Source: Sapria himalayana (Eukaryota > Streptophyta > Magnoliopsida > Malpighiales > Rafflesiaceae). Taken from it: a DNA stretch of 64,000 nucleotides. The stretch is from assembly GCA_029783825.1 (NCBI GenBank), contig JAREIK010000343.1, positions 3,448,501 through 3,512,500 of the forward strand. The letters are read 5' to 3'. Below are positions 48,301 to 55,718 of this stretch, one piece after another (within the stretch, counting starts at the first letter, position 1; each line of letters opens with the position of its first letter). The notes under the pieces were generated by a model. The model had not been told where the DNA came from. It saw only the letters and a list, made by a program, of their open reading frames with translations, and did not search any database. The position numbers were made by a program, and so were the translations under genes.

Positions 48301-51195
48301 ATATTATAACTCTGAAATATTTATTAAAATTTGATTTTAGTTATATTATAATATTACCTAGTAATATTTTACGTCAAAAATATTAATATGTATATCCTAA
48401 TATATCTAGAAATATTTGTAAACTGAGTCATTGATATATCTGTGATATTCGATATTTTTGTTCTTGATTATAACTAAATCATATTCCATAGAGCTGAGAT
48501 TCGAACCCAAAACTCATTCATTTAGAGGCTGATCAATTGGGAAGTATTTGTGTTGCATGTATGTACTGGAGGTCATGAGTTCATGACTCATCAGACACAT
48601 ATTTCTGATTTTCAGAGATAAAATTATCTTGATATTAATTTCTCTCATACCCCATTCTAATATGGAGTCTTGTGTACTGAGTATGACATTCATCTTGACA
48701 AACGCTAACGACAGAGGCTGTGCTGAGGTGCAATTTCAAATACTTTTGTCTAAGAGTGGTAGGTCTTGGGTTCGAGATCAATCAAATGTCACCTCTCTGA
48801 TTTTTAGGGGTAAAATTGTCAATTGTTAATTTCTTTCTTTTTTACGATGGCATGGCCACTGCTATGTCTTGAATGACATTTTAAACCCACCTAGCATATG
48901 GTCGAGCACAACTGCTCAGCCATTGATTTGCGGCTCTTCAGACACAGTATCTCTGATTTTCAGAGATAAGGCTATTTTGGTATTAATTTTTCTCATGCCC
49001 CACTCTAAGCGAGAGTCTTGTGCAATGAGTTTGGCTTTCATCTTGAAAGACACTAACAAAATAGGTCGTACCCTGGTGCAATGTCAAATACTTTTGTTTA
49101 AGCATGATAGGTCTTAGGCTCGAGACCAATCAAATATTGCCTTTGATTTTCAGGGATAAAATTGTCAATATATTAATTTCTTTCATATCTCACGCTATGC
49201 AAGAGCATTGTGTCTTGTGAACCACCTTTCTACAGGATCAACTCATGAACCTTTTTTTTTTTCCAACTTCTCATAGCAGATATTGAATGACATTTTAACC
49301 CACCCAGACACGATATCTATGATTTTCAAAGATAAAATTGTCTTGGTATTAATTTTTTTCATACCCCACTCTAAGCAAGAGTGTTGTGGCGGACGTAGAT
49401 CTCAGGTTCAAGACTAATTAAATGTCCTCTCTGATCTCCAAGGGTAAAATTGTCAATATATTAATTTCTTTCATATCTCACTCTACGCGAGAGTGAGATA
49501 TGTATTGATTCTTTCTCATAGCACATATGTATTGGTTCTTTTTCACCATGACATAGTCACTACTATATATTGAATGACATTTGAACCCACCTGGCATGTG
49601 GCTGAGCACACCTGCTCAGCCGCATGTTTTGTGACTAATCAGATACAGTATCTTTGATTTTTAGAGAAAAAGTTGTCTTGATATTATTTTCTCTCATACC
49701 CTATTCTAAGCGAGACTCATGTGCACCGGATGCATCTTTCATCTTGACAAACACAAATAACAGAGGCCATACTTTGGTGCAGTGTCAAATATTTTTGTTT
49801 GAGTGTGGTAGGTTCTCATGTTTGATACCAATTAATTGGTGTCTTTTTGATTCTCAGGGGTAAAGTTGTCAGTATATTAATTTCTCTCATATCTCATGCT
49901 AAACGAGAGCGTTGTGTCCTGAGAATGATATTTCTTCGAGATCTCAACTCACTCAAACGTCACCTTTCTGATTCTAAGGGGTAAAATTGTCAATATATTA
50001 GTTCCTCTCGTATCTCATGCTAAGTGAGAGCATAATGCCATGAGAACCATCTTTCTACTAGGTATCAACTCAACCAAACATTACCTTTCTGATTCTCAGG
50101 GGTAAAGTTGTCAGTATATTAATTTCTCTCATATCTCATGCTAAACGAGAGCGTTGTGTCCTGAGAATGATATTTCTTCGAGATCTCAACTCACTCAAAC
50201 GTCACCTTTCTGATTCTAAGGGGTAAAATTGTCAATATATTAGTTCCTCTCGTATCTCATGCTAAGTGAGAGCATAATGCCATGAGAACCACCTTTCTAC
50301 TAGGTATCAACTCAACCAAACATTACCATTCTGATTCTCAGGGGTAAAGTTGTCAGTATATTAATTTCTCTCGTATCGCGTGCTAAGCGAGAGCGTTGTG
50401 CCCTGAGAACGAGCCTTCTTCGAGATCTCAACTCAATCAAACATCCCCTTTCTGATGTAAGGGGTAAAATTGTCAACATTACTAGTTCCTCTCATATCTC
50501 ATGACTCATGCTAAGCGAGAGCACAATGCCATGAGAACCACCTTTCTACAAGGTATCAACTCAACCAAACATTGCCTTTCTGAATTTCAGGGGTAAAATT
50601 GTCAATATATTAATTCCTTTCATACCTCAGTGGCATTGTGCCCTGCCAACGGCCTTTCTACAGGGCCTTTCTTTTTCTTACGGTGGCACGGCCTCTGCTA
50701 TATATTGATTGTCATTTGAGCCACCCGCCCACCAACCTGGCTGAGCGCAACTGCATCTTTTTTTTTTCTTACTTTTTGCCGTAAATTCGTGCAGCATGGA
50801 CGAGGACACGCTTCATATTTCTGGGTCTCTGGTTCTGCCCCACACTGGGAATGTAAAATGGCTGGAAATTTATTTTGAAAAAGCAACGGCCGGCAGGTTC
50901 TCCTGCCGCCATCTCTCTCGTTCTGTTCCTAGGAAATGTAATTTTTTTTTTTTTTTGCATTACAAATTGTTGACGCTTTACGGTTCGATCTTGTTGCAGT
51001 GCTCAAAAGGAGGAGGGGCTTGTTGCAGGGGAGAAAGAAGACTGTGACATGAACACGTGCGAGAAAGAGGAGAAGAAAGAGATAAATGGGGAAGCAGAGT
51101 TGCAGGAGGAAGAAGATGACGACCCGAGGGAGGCAAGTGGCCATGGCCGTAATAAGTCGAAGAAGAAGAAACAGAGACTTTCGTGTGTGAGCTAG
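25090..51195 (+). CDS. RPA43: DNA-directed RNA polymerase I subunit RPA43
   Basis: RPA43 forms the stalk of RNA polymerase I, the enzyme that makes the large rRNA precursor in the nucleolus, and contacts the initiation factor Rrn3/TIF-IA. Six exons join in frame with GT-AG borders: 25090-25199, 43264-43415, 46493-46602, 46703-46788, 50795-50896 and 51000-51195. They total 756 nt, that is 251 residues plus stop. Exon 1 begins MDGLSVSDADLVIHLHPSQS; exon 2 holds FDGVVLAY and VHPYFSVRLKAKLLVFSP (Rpb7-N-like half); exon 3 holds TPASIHVIVLGFSSAIIT; exon 4 HKIKKGTTIRF and exon 5 LHISGSLVLPHTG (OB/S1-like half). The last exon is a charged Glu/Lys tail ending with a KSKKKKQR basic patch, as usual for plant RPA43. 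The exon 5 donor at 50897 was chosen because it alone gives an open last exon. Introns are 18.1, 3.1, 0.1, 4.0 and 0.1 kb. Confidence 0.9.
25721..25891 (+). mobile_element. SINE with 24-bp target duplication and A tail
   Basis: A 171-bp body ends 'gggagggtg' plus an A11 run and is flanked by the same 24 bases at 25697-25720 and 25892-25915 (starting tctcaatgcatc). A long perfect duplication plus a poly(A) tail marks LINE-type retroposition. The body matches the dispersed repeat at 3880, 4139, 26476 (inverted) and 47090. Confidence 0.85.
26476..26638 (-). mobile_element. SINE, inverted copy, inside the gypsy relic
   Basis: The sequence is the reverse complement of the same family: T-rich start (the A tail), then ccctccccttaattccc. 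It is flanked by agaggaattagtt (26463-26475) and agaggatttagtt (26639-26651), a 13-bp duplication with one mismatch. Confidence 0.75.
29290..29985. repeat. Insertion in gypsy gag with 112-bp tandem repeat
   Basis: The gag reading is interrupted here. The insert starts with 'aggcacacctcatgcttgcc' and 'cgcctcacctcaggtgcc', resembling common plant repeats rich in GCCTCAGG. It contains two full units and part of a third of a 112-bp tandem repeat (ccccacaaga at 29351 and 29463, cccc again at 29575). An AT stretch with (TA)n near 29820 follows. Confidence 0.6.
31111..31796. mobile_element. GC-rich inverted-repeat DNA element (TGTTGCACGG ends)
   Basis: The left end TGTGTTGCACGGATACG pairs with the right end ...CCGTGCAACATA as an inverted repeat, and both flanks contain gggagggg (31102-31109 and 31798-31805), a likely target duplication. 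The left arm carries many short palindromes built from cgtatccgac/gtcggatacg, including a 14-bp-arm hairpin at 31140-31168. The centre is a G-rich minisatellite (31360-31550). There is no transposase, so it is non-autonomous; the superfamily (hAT or Mutator) is not settled. Confidence 0.7.
31360..31550 (+). repeat. G-rich minisatellite (about 31-bp unit)
   Basis: The unit is ggtttcggaaggggggg with cgggcgggagtg, repeated about six times with length variation. It contains many runs of 3-8 G on the plus strand, which is the sense strand of RPA43. It gives rise to spurious Gly-rich open frames. Confidence 0.85.
31797..31895 (+). repeat. Short G-rich tandem repeat (about 30-bp unit, three copies)
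   Basis: The unit ttcaaaacttggaacagttg plus a G run occurs three times, directly right of the inverted-repeat element. The G-run lengths differ between copies. Confidence 0.8.
31955..32045. mobile_element. Decayed right end of a second GC-rich inverted-repeat element
   Basis: 'atgccgtgtcatagctttat', 'attctagttttttta' and 'cgtgtccatgcttc' follow the right arm of the element at 31690-31796 in the same order with many changes, so this is an older relative. No left arm was seen. Confidence 0.5.
33075..36599 (+). mobile_element. hAT transposon, about 3.5 kb, degenerate copy
   Basis: The left end is TAGAGGTGTCAACCGGGCC. The expected right end (cgacacgtcta) stops at 36585. The 10-mer tacttttgag occurs directly left (33065-33074) and at 36598-36607, that is after 14 extra bases (gtttgatatcaata). 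The element has the same internal order as the one at 10993: GC-rich left end, leader, transposase (33902-35933), AT-rich tail. A C20 run lies at 33399-33418. It sits in RPA43 intron 1 in the sense orientation. Confidence 0.85.
33902..35933 (+). pseudogene. Dead hAT transposase
   Basis: It starts at an ATG with the same leader context as the copy at 11582 and aligns along the whole length. Open pieces show RSSLVSKFISF (34232-34420), MVSVTSDIWISHDESSYECL (34511 on) and MVAEMETKYLKYWSTVPSLY (35187-35486), and it ends with the 'gatgctcaagatatgtcg' tail near 35900. Several stops and frameshifts, and a deletion near 34840 (the block around CSPALENIRNALKY is missing), make it inactive. It is intermediate in age between the copies at 11582 and 15600. 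Confidence 0.88.
36960..37130 (+). mobile_element. SINE-like repeat (3' module)
   Basis: The stretch has 'ctaggtttgagactaattag', then 'ttgatttttatgggtaatatt' and 'cattctaagtgggaatattg'. This is the order shared with the repeats at 46960, 47340 and 48520-50640. No target duplication was found. Confidence 0.45.
37470..37725. repeat. Pyrimidine-rich duplication and GAGCTC-rich stretch
   Basis: A piece of about 50 bp (cttgccccactctcttgcc, then tctctcctattgccctcgc) occurs twice at about 37490-37570. It is followed by a palindromic-looking run of gagctc, ctccac and aagctt motifs (37600-37725). A similar GAGCTC stretch is at 17890-17960, so it is dispersed. Confidence 0.5.
38129..38345. mobile_element. 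hAT MITE, left part only
   Basis: The left end TAGAGGTGTCAAACATGCC is clear and followed by gcatgac/ggcacgat motifs for about 200 bp. No right end or target duplication is seen before the next MITE at 38829, so it is truncated or strongly worn. Confidence 0.55.
38829..39260. mobile_element. hAT MITE, 432 bp
   Basis: The ends are TACAGGTGTGAAATGGGTCGG and inverted ...GGGCTGTTTGACACCTCTA. The flanks gatatttg (38821-38828) and ggtatttg (39261-39268) agree at 7 of 8 positions. The interior has gcatggcctgacac and GGCACGG-like motifs and no transposase. Confidence 0.82.
39440..39870 (-). pseudogene. hAT transposase fragment, antisense
   Basis: The reverse complement matches the C-terminal part of the transposase. 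'gatctactaacttatttgg' (about 39530) follows the ARDLLTP block, and 'tacttagatactgattactac' (about 39640) follows the block at 13280. 'gtaccgagatagctcattc' (about 39655) lies in the right order beside it. It is short and stop-filled. Confidence 0.7.
41255..41424. mobile_element. hAT MITE, right part
   Basis: The right end reads ...CCCGACTCACTTGACACATCTA and stops at 41424. Upstream are caggcacggttctggaccgt and ggcacaaggcacgac motifs. A left terminus could not be fixed. Confidence 0.5.
42005..42600. repeat. TA-rich microsatellite cluster
   Basis: Runs of (TA)n at about 42020-42090 and 42305-42345 alternate with 'tataaatatttataaa' variants and end in a short (CA)n near 42552. It lies in RPA43 intron 1, about 700 bp before exon 2. 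Confidence 0.85.
42985..43201. mobile_element. hAT MITE, 217 bp, perfect target duplication, 62 bp from RPA43 exon 2
   Basis: The ends TAGAGGTGTCAACCGGGCC and ...GGCCCGTTTGACACCTCTA are near-perfect inverted repeats. They continue into alternating GGCC blocks, so the element folds almost end to end. The 8-bp flank gcggcaat is identical on both sides (42977-42984 and 43202-43209). High terminal identity and the intact duplication suggest the youngest insertion in the window. Confidence 0.93.
43512..43765. mobile_element. hAT MITE, 254 bp, in RPA43 intron 2
   Basis: The ends are TAGAGGTGTCAACAGGGCTGG and ...TTTTGCAACCTCTA. The flanks cctttgcc and ctattgca agree at 5 of 8 bases. The interior holds ggcatggcacggttcgg and catggcatggcac. 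It is older than the MITE at 42985. Confidence 0.72.
45905..46180 (+). repeat. Purine-rich tract (GA/GAA-type)
   Basis: About 275 bases consist mainly of gaagaa, gagga and aaaga motifs on the plus strand, with few pyrimidines. The complementary strand gives spurious Leu/Phe/Ser-rich frames. It lies in RPA43 intron 2, about 300 bp before exon 3. Confidence 0.8.
46850..47500 (+). mobile_element. Cluster of SINE-like repeats in RPA43 intron 4
   Basis: Three pieces follow one another. The first (46850-47060) has 'gagaataatactgagatgat', then 'gtgtaataacaaatgtcttc' and 'ttggattcgagactc'; GATTCGAGAC fits the Pol III B-box pattern GWTCRANNC. The second (47090-47265) ends 'gggagggagaaaaaaaaaaa'. The third (47340-47500) carries the 'gcattaggtgcac' 3' module. 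tRNA-related SINE ancestry is likely but not proven. Confidence 0.55.
47635..48474. mobile_element. AT-rich inverted-repeat (MITE-like) element
   Basis: The left arm (ttataaccaatgatgaaaaa, then attcgaatat and cgatatatcaagg) pairs with the inverted right arm (cattgatatatctgtgatat, then tcgatattt and cttgattataa) over about 48 bp with mismatches. The interior is almost pure A/T. The superfamily is unknown and the target duplication unclear. Confidence 0.6.
48480..50640 (+). repeat. Tandem array derived from the SINE 3' module, with a 242-bp higher-order unit
   Basis: Units share the order: 'ggtcttgggttcgagac' or a remnant, 'ctgattttcaggggtaaaat', 'tgtcaatatattaatttc', 'tctcatgctaagcgagag', then a gagcgttgtg or gagcataatg end. 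From about 49840 the array shows a two-part unit with 242-bp spacing (taaagttgtc at 49861, 50103 and 50345). The first two copies are almost identical. It fills most of RPA43 intron 4. Confidence 0.85.
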
Positions 51196-51469
51196 ATTTT
51201 ATGTTTGGGCGTATTAAATTATAGTTGGTTATGTAAAAAATGGGAAATGATTTTTGGAATTTTGTGATAAAATAACTTTTTCGGCTGTTCATATAAAAAT
51301 ATTATAAAATAATTATTTCACTGATTATGTTTTATTACTTAGAATATTTCATCATAGTGTGACAAAATACATATAAAATGAAAATATGTGAAATTATATT
51401 TATGTATCATCTTATCAAAACGTGGTAGTTTATTTGGTAGAGGTTTTATGTGCTCATATATCATTCTCT

Positions 51470-51546
51470 GTCTGTGTGTGTGTGTATATATATATGTGTG
51501 TGTGCGTGCGTGCGTGTGTGTGTTTGTCTGTGTATATGAATATGTC

Positions 51547-51585
<39 letters not shown>

Positions 51586-51791
51586 GTTTAAATGTATGTA
51601 TGTGTTTATATATATATATGTTTGTCGATTCTTATATATGTATATATATGTGTGTGTATATGTTTATATGTGTGAGTGTGTCTATATATATATTTATATA
51701 TAAATGCACACATTATATATTTTGAGAAAATATACTTATATATGTATATATTTCGAGAAAATCAATACTTATATATATGTGTGTGTGTGTA

Positions 51792-51822
<31 letters not shown>

Positions 51823-51925
51823 GAGTTTCTATATATAAACGCACACACACACACATATATAATTATATATAAATATATTTATATAGCTGTGTGTGTGTGT
51901 GTGTGTGTTTTCATTTGTATTTATA
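51470..51925. repeat. GT/TA microsatellite cluster
   Basis: Alternating (GT)n and (TA)n runs with 'tatatatgtgtgtgtg' junctions and a CA-rich piece near 51840. It gives open frames of Cys/Val/Tyr/Ile that are not genes. Confidence 0.92.
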
Positions 51926-52360
51926 TCTATAGATAAGTATTTTGATTTGTTAAAGTCCTTAGCTTTCCACTCACTCCACTTACCTTTTGATAGATTATGA
52001 TTTTCAAATTTAAAAAATATGGTTTTTAAGTTTGCAATAATAATTTTCAAATTAATTAGTTACGATTTTAGTATTTTTTTTTAATTTTATATGGAAAAAT
52101 CAAGTTAATTAATTTTAGCGTACTAAAATTTAATTATTTTAGAATTTTATATATAATTTTTAATTATTACAAGCTTACTTGCTGCACTGAAACACTGATA
52201 TTTTTTGTTTGGTGAATCAAACATAAAAAAAAAAATTATATAATATTTTTAGAGAACTAAAATCCTAAAACAAAGAGTGATCAGCAGTGATCGATGTGAG
52301 CTGCTCACATCCAAGGCCACCTCTCCAATCACGTCTCAACAAAGCAAGCGCTTGCGCCCC

Positions 52361-52413
52361 TCGGCTCGGCTCGGCTCGGCTCGGCTCGGCTCGGCTCGGC
52401 TCGGCTCGGCTCA
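52361..52413 (+). repeat. CGGCT pentanucleotide microsatellite, about 10 copies
   Basis: A pure run of tcggc/cggct units starts about 180 bp upstream of the SAUR ATG, probably in its 5' UTR or core promoter. GC-rich repeats at this position can vary in length. Confidence 0.92.
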
Positions 52414-52436
52414 GTGCTAGCAGCTAGTTGCCAGAT

Positions 52437-52442
52437 CACGTG
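52437..52442 (+). promoter_or_regulatory. G-box CACGTG upstream of SAUR
   Basis: A perfect palindromic CACGTG lies 100 bp before the SAUR ATG. G-boxes bind bHLH/bZIP factors such as PIFs, which are known to control SAUR genes. Function here is inferred only from position. Confidence 0.4.
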
Positions 52443-52541
52443 TACGATTGTCCCCGCAACCGACACAACAGGCGAAACTGTTTGGTACGGGAGAATTGAT
52501 CGGCGTTGCGCTTTTCCTCTGTGGCTGCTCATCTCGAGAAA

Positions 52542-52979
52542 ATGTCCACCGGCGAAGGAAGATGCAGTAAAATCCGCAGGATCGTTCTGCTCCGCCAGAT
52601 GATCGCGAGGTGGAGGAACAAGGCTCGGACGACTGCCGATCGGACTAAGTCCGATGTTCCTCCCGGCCACGTCGTCGTCTGCGTTGGATTCAATTTCCGA
52701 AGATATGTCGTACGCGCGTCGTATTTGAACCATCCACAGTTCGTCAGGCTGCTTGCGCAGGCCGAGGACGAGTACGGCCTCGGCAGCCACGGTCCGCTGT
52801 CGATTCCGTGCGACAAAGTGAAATTCGAAGAAATAGTTTGGTTAATTTCCAGATCGGAGATCGGCGACTCTTCTCCGTTCCCAAACAAGCCCTATTTGGA
52901 GGAGAGGCACTGTAGCGGGCGATTTCTGAAAGATTCTCGCCCGCTGCTCCATGTCATCCAGCACGAGCTGATCTGGTGA
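52542..52979 (+). CDS. SAUR family auxin-responsive protein (SAUR52/53 type)
   Basis: SAUR proteins promote cell expansion by inhibiting PP2C.D phosphatases, which keeps the plasma-membrane H+-ATPase active. The intronless frame encodes 145 residues. The N-terminus CSKIRRIVLLRQMIARWRNK (8-27) is typical of one SAUR subclass. The SAUR domain runs from about 38 to 105 with DVPPGH (38-43), YVVRASYLNHPQF (55-67), AEDEYG (74-79) and GPLSIPCD (84-91). The C-terminal SRPLLH and final IW recall Arabidopsis SAUR52/SAUR53. The ATG at 52542 was chosen because the longer frame has no upstream ATG, only a TTG at 52506. The third-position GC content is high compared with the surrounding DNA. It is expected to be auxin- or PIF-controlled; no AuxRE was seen. 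Confidence 0.94.
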   Translation: MSTGEGRCSKIRRIVLLRQMIARWRNKARTTADRTKSDVPPGHVVVCVGFNFRRYVVRASYLNHPQFVRLLAQAEDEYGLGSHGPLSIPCDKVKFEEIVWLISRSEIGDSSPFPNKPYLEERHCSGRFLKDSRPLLHVIQHELIW

Positions 52980-53400
52980 GATGCGCCACCGCAAGGTCTC
53001 TAACTCTCAGCTCATATCATGGACAATAAGCTGGTCTCTATTTCCCTCTTTTCCACAGCTTTTCGTCCAATTTGCGCGAGTCATTTTTTTTTTTTGATCT
53101 AATGGTCTCGATTCGTTGGATTTGCGTCCGTCAACTCTAAATTTTAGGTTAGACTTCTTCTCGAAATTTCAGAGCCTGAGAGAAATCTAGTTCTTGAGCC
53201 CGTATGGTGATGGCAGAAACAGGTGGCTGATCGATCCACCTCGTCGTCCTTAATCTAATTTCTTGGAATCGCGCTAGAAATCGATTTCTTGTTTGTTTTA
53301 TGAATCATAAGCCAAAGTATGATGTATGATTCATTTTTCGTAATGGTTTGTGCTCTCTTTTCGAATACCACCCTTGCTTCTCTTTCTCTGTGCTAATGGT

Positions 53401-53475
53401 CGATCGATCGTTCGTCTTCTTCGTCGTCTTCGTCGTCTTCGTCGTCTTCGTCGTCTTCTTCGTCGTCTTCCACAG
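53401..53475 (+). repeat. CTTCGT microsatellite in the SAUR 3' flank
   Basis: The motif tcttcgtcg repeats about ten times. It lies 420 bp after the SAUR stop. The rest of 52980-53780 is unremarkable flank. Confidence 0.85.
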
Positions 53476-53789
53476 AGAGAAAAGCTTCTGTGAAATTAAT
53501 CTAATTTAAAAATCATCGCAATTTTCTAATGACAGCATCCAATATCCACGATTTGTGTACGGCACCACATAATTGTTCCAACAGATAGCGCCTGATTCCA
53601 CAGATTCTTGGATTAATTGTTCTAACAAATAGTGTTCATACCTTGCTAAGTCGGTATATATGATGAAAATTATGAAGGTGTATACTATTTTTAAAATAAT
53701 TAAAGAAAATAATTTCTTATAAATAAGGCGGTATATACATAAATATACTATTTTTATTAGTGGCCAATTATATTATATATATATATCTA

Positions 53790-54069
53790 TATAAATTTGT
53801 GTGTGTGTGTGTCTGTATGAGTATGTGTGTGTATATATGAGTGTGTGTGTGTATGAGTGAGTGTGTATATATGAGTGTGTGTGTGAGTGAGTGAGTGTGT
53901 GTGTGTGTGTGAGTGAGTGTGTGTGTGTGAGTGAGTGAGTGTGTGTGTGTGTGAGTGAGTGAGTGAGTGTGTGTATATATGAGTGAGTGTGTGTATATAT
54001 GAGAGAGAGTGTGTGTGTGTATGAGTGAGTGTGTATATATGTGTGTGTGTGTGGGTGTATATGTGTGTG

Positions 54070-54120
<51 letters not shown>

Positions 54121-54121
54121 A

Positions 54122-54152
<31 letters not shown>

Positions 54153-54173
54153 ATATATATGTGCGCGCGTGTG

Positions 54174-54208
<35 letters not shown>

Positions 54209-54307
54209 ATGTGTGTATATATATATATATGTGCGTGTGTGTATATATGTGTGTGTGTGTGTGTATATATGTGCGTGTGTGTGCGTATATATATGTGTGT
54301 GCGTGTG

Positions 54308-54344
<37 letters not shown>

Positions 54345-54521
54345 ATATATATATATATGTGTGTGTGTGTGTATATATGTGTGTATATATGTGTGTGTAT
54401 ATCTATATATATGTGTGTGTGTGTATATATGTGTGTGTGTATATATGTGTGTGTGTGTGTATATATATATGCGTGTATATATATATATATATGTGTGTGT
54501 GTGTATATATATATATGCGTG

Positions 54522-54568
<47 letters not shown>

Positions 54569-55118
54569 GCGTATATATATATATGTGTGTGTGTGTGTGT
54601 ATGTATATATATATATATGTGTGTGTGTGTATATATATATATATGCGTGTATATATATATATGTGTGTGTGTGTGTGTATGTGTGTATATATATGTGTGT
54701 GTATATGTATATATATGTGTGTATATATGTATGCGTATATATACGTGTGTGTGTGTGTATTTGTATATATGTGTGTATATGTGTATATATATGTGTGTGT
54801 AAATATGTATGCGTATATATATATACGTGTGTGTGTGTGTGTATGTGTATATATATATGTGTGTATATGTGTATATATATGTGTGTATATATGTGTATAT
54901 ATATGTGTGTATATGTGTGTATATGTGTGTATATATATGTATGTGTGTGTGTATGTGTGTGTATATGTGTGTGTGTCTATGTGCGTATATATATGCGCAT
55001 ATATATATATATATGTATGTGTGTATGCATATATATATTTACACATCTTTAAATGTTTATATATAAATAAATAAATAAATGCACACACACACATCAATCT
55101 ATAACATATATATTATTT

Positions 55119-55169
<51 letters not shown>

Positions 55170-55170
55170 T
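53790..55170. repeat. Giant GT/TA compound microsatellite, 1.3 kb
   Basis: Nearly uninterrupted (GT)n, (GTGA)n, (TATA)n and (TATG)n blocks fill 53790-55060. A shorter (CA)/(TA) run at 55115-55170 continues it. Alternating purine-pyrimidine sequence dominates. It produces frames of more than 340 codons on both strands (Cys-Val-Tyr on plus, Thr-His-Tyr-Ile on minus). These are composition artefacts. Confidence 0.95.
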
Positions 55171-55718
55171 ACTTATGAATATAAATTTACATATAAAACT
55201 ATAAATATACATATTTATATGCACATAAAAACACATTCGTTTATATATAAAAATATAAATGTATATTTAGATCTATAAATAAATAAATACATAGATATGA
55301 TACATACATACATACATAAACTTATAAATATACATTTTATAGTCCATAAACACAGGCACACATAGGTTTTATATAAAGTATAAACACACACACACACATA
55401 AAAGGAAAAATTATGTTTTGAGCCCTGAAAACCAAAACGTAAATATTTGATGGAATGTTTTTCTAAAAATTTTAAAATAATATCAAAACATAAAAAATGT
55501 TTTTTTTGCCCCGAAAAATAATTTTCCTTAAAAATAAAAATTGGGACTCTAACCCGCAGTGCTGACGGCTGACGAGCTAGAGTGCGTGCGGTGCAAGTGT
55601 CGGGCTCATGTTTCAGCACCCGAGCAGATAATAGCCGACGCAAGTTCATCGTTTTCACGGCGACAAACTAAGCCAAGATCTTCTTTCAGTCTCACTTTGA
55701 GACACAGTGGAATTGAGA

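Larger units (their letters stand above)
51196..52541 (+). other. RPA43 3' flank and SAUR upstream region
   Basis: Directly after the RPA43 stop there is presumed 3' UTR. A GT/TA microsatellite cluster follows at 51470-51925. AT-rich DNA with 'attatataat' near 52235 may hold the SAUR TATA box. A CGGCT pentanucleotide run lies at 52361-52413 and a G-box CACGTG at 52437-52442, about 100 bp before the SAUR start. Confidence 0.5.

Noticed and set aside
50897..50940. Longer RPA43 exon 5 ending at the donor after cctaggaaat
   Set aside because: It would put the last exon in a frame with an early stop; the donor at 50897 keeps the conserved acidic-basic tail open.
52506..52541. Twelve-codon N-terminal extension of the SAUR
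   Set aside because: The extension begins with TTG, not ATG; the ATG at 52542 fits the known SAUR N-terminus.
52329..52790. 153-codon frame antisense to the SAUR
   Set aside because: It is a shadow of the GC-rich SAUR gene and the CGGCT repeat; the SAUR frame has clear homology.
53787..55097. Open frame of 436 codons on the minus strand and frames of about 350 codons on the plus strand
   Set aside because: They consist only of Thr-His-Tyr-Ile or Cys-Val-Tyr-Ile and arise from the GT/TA microsatellite.
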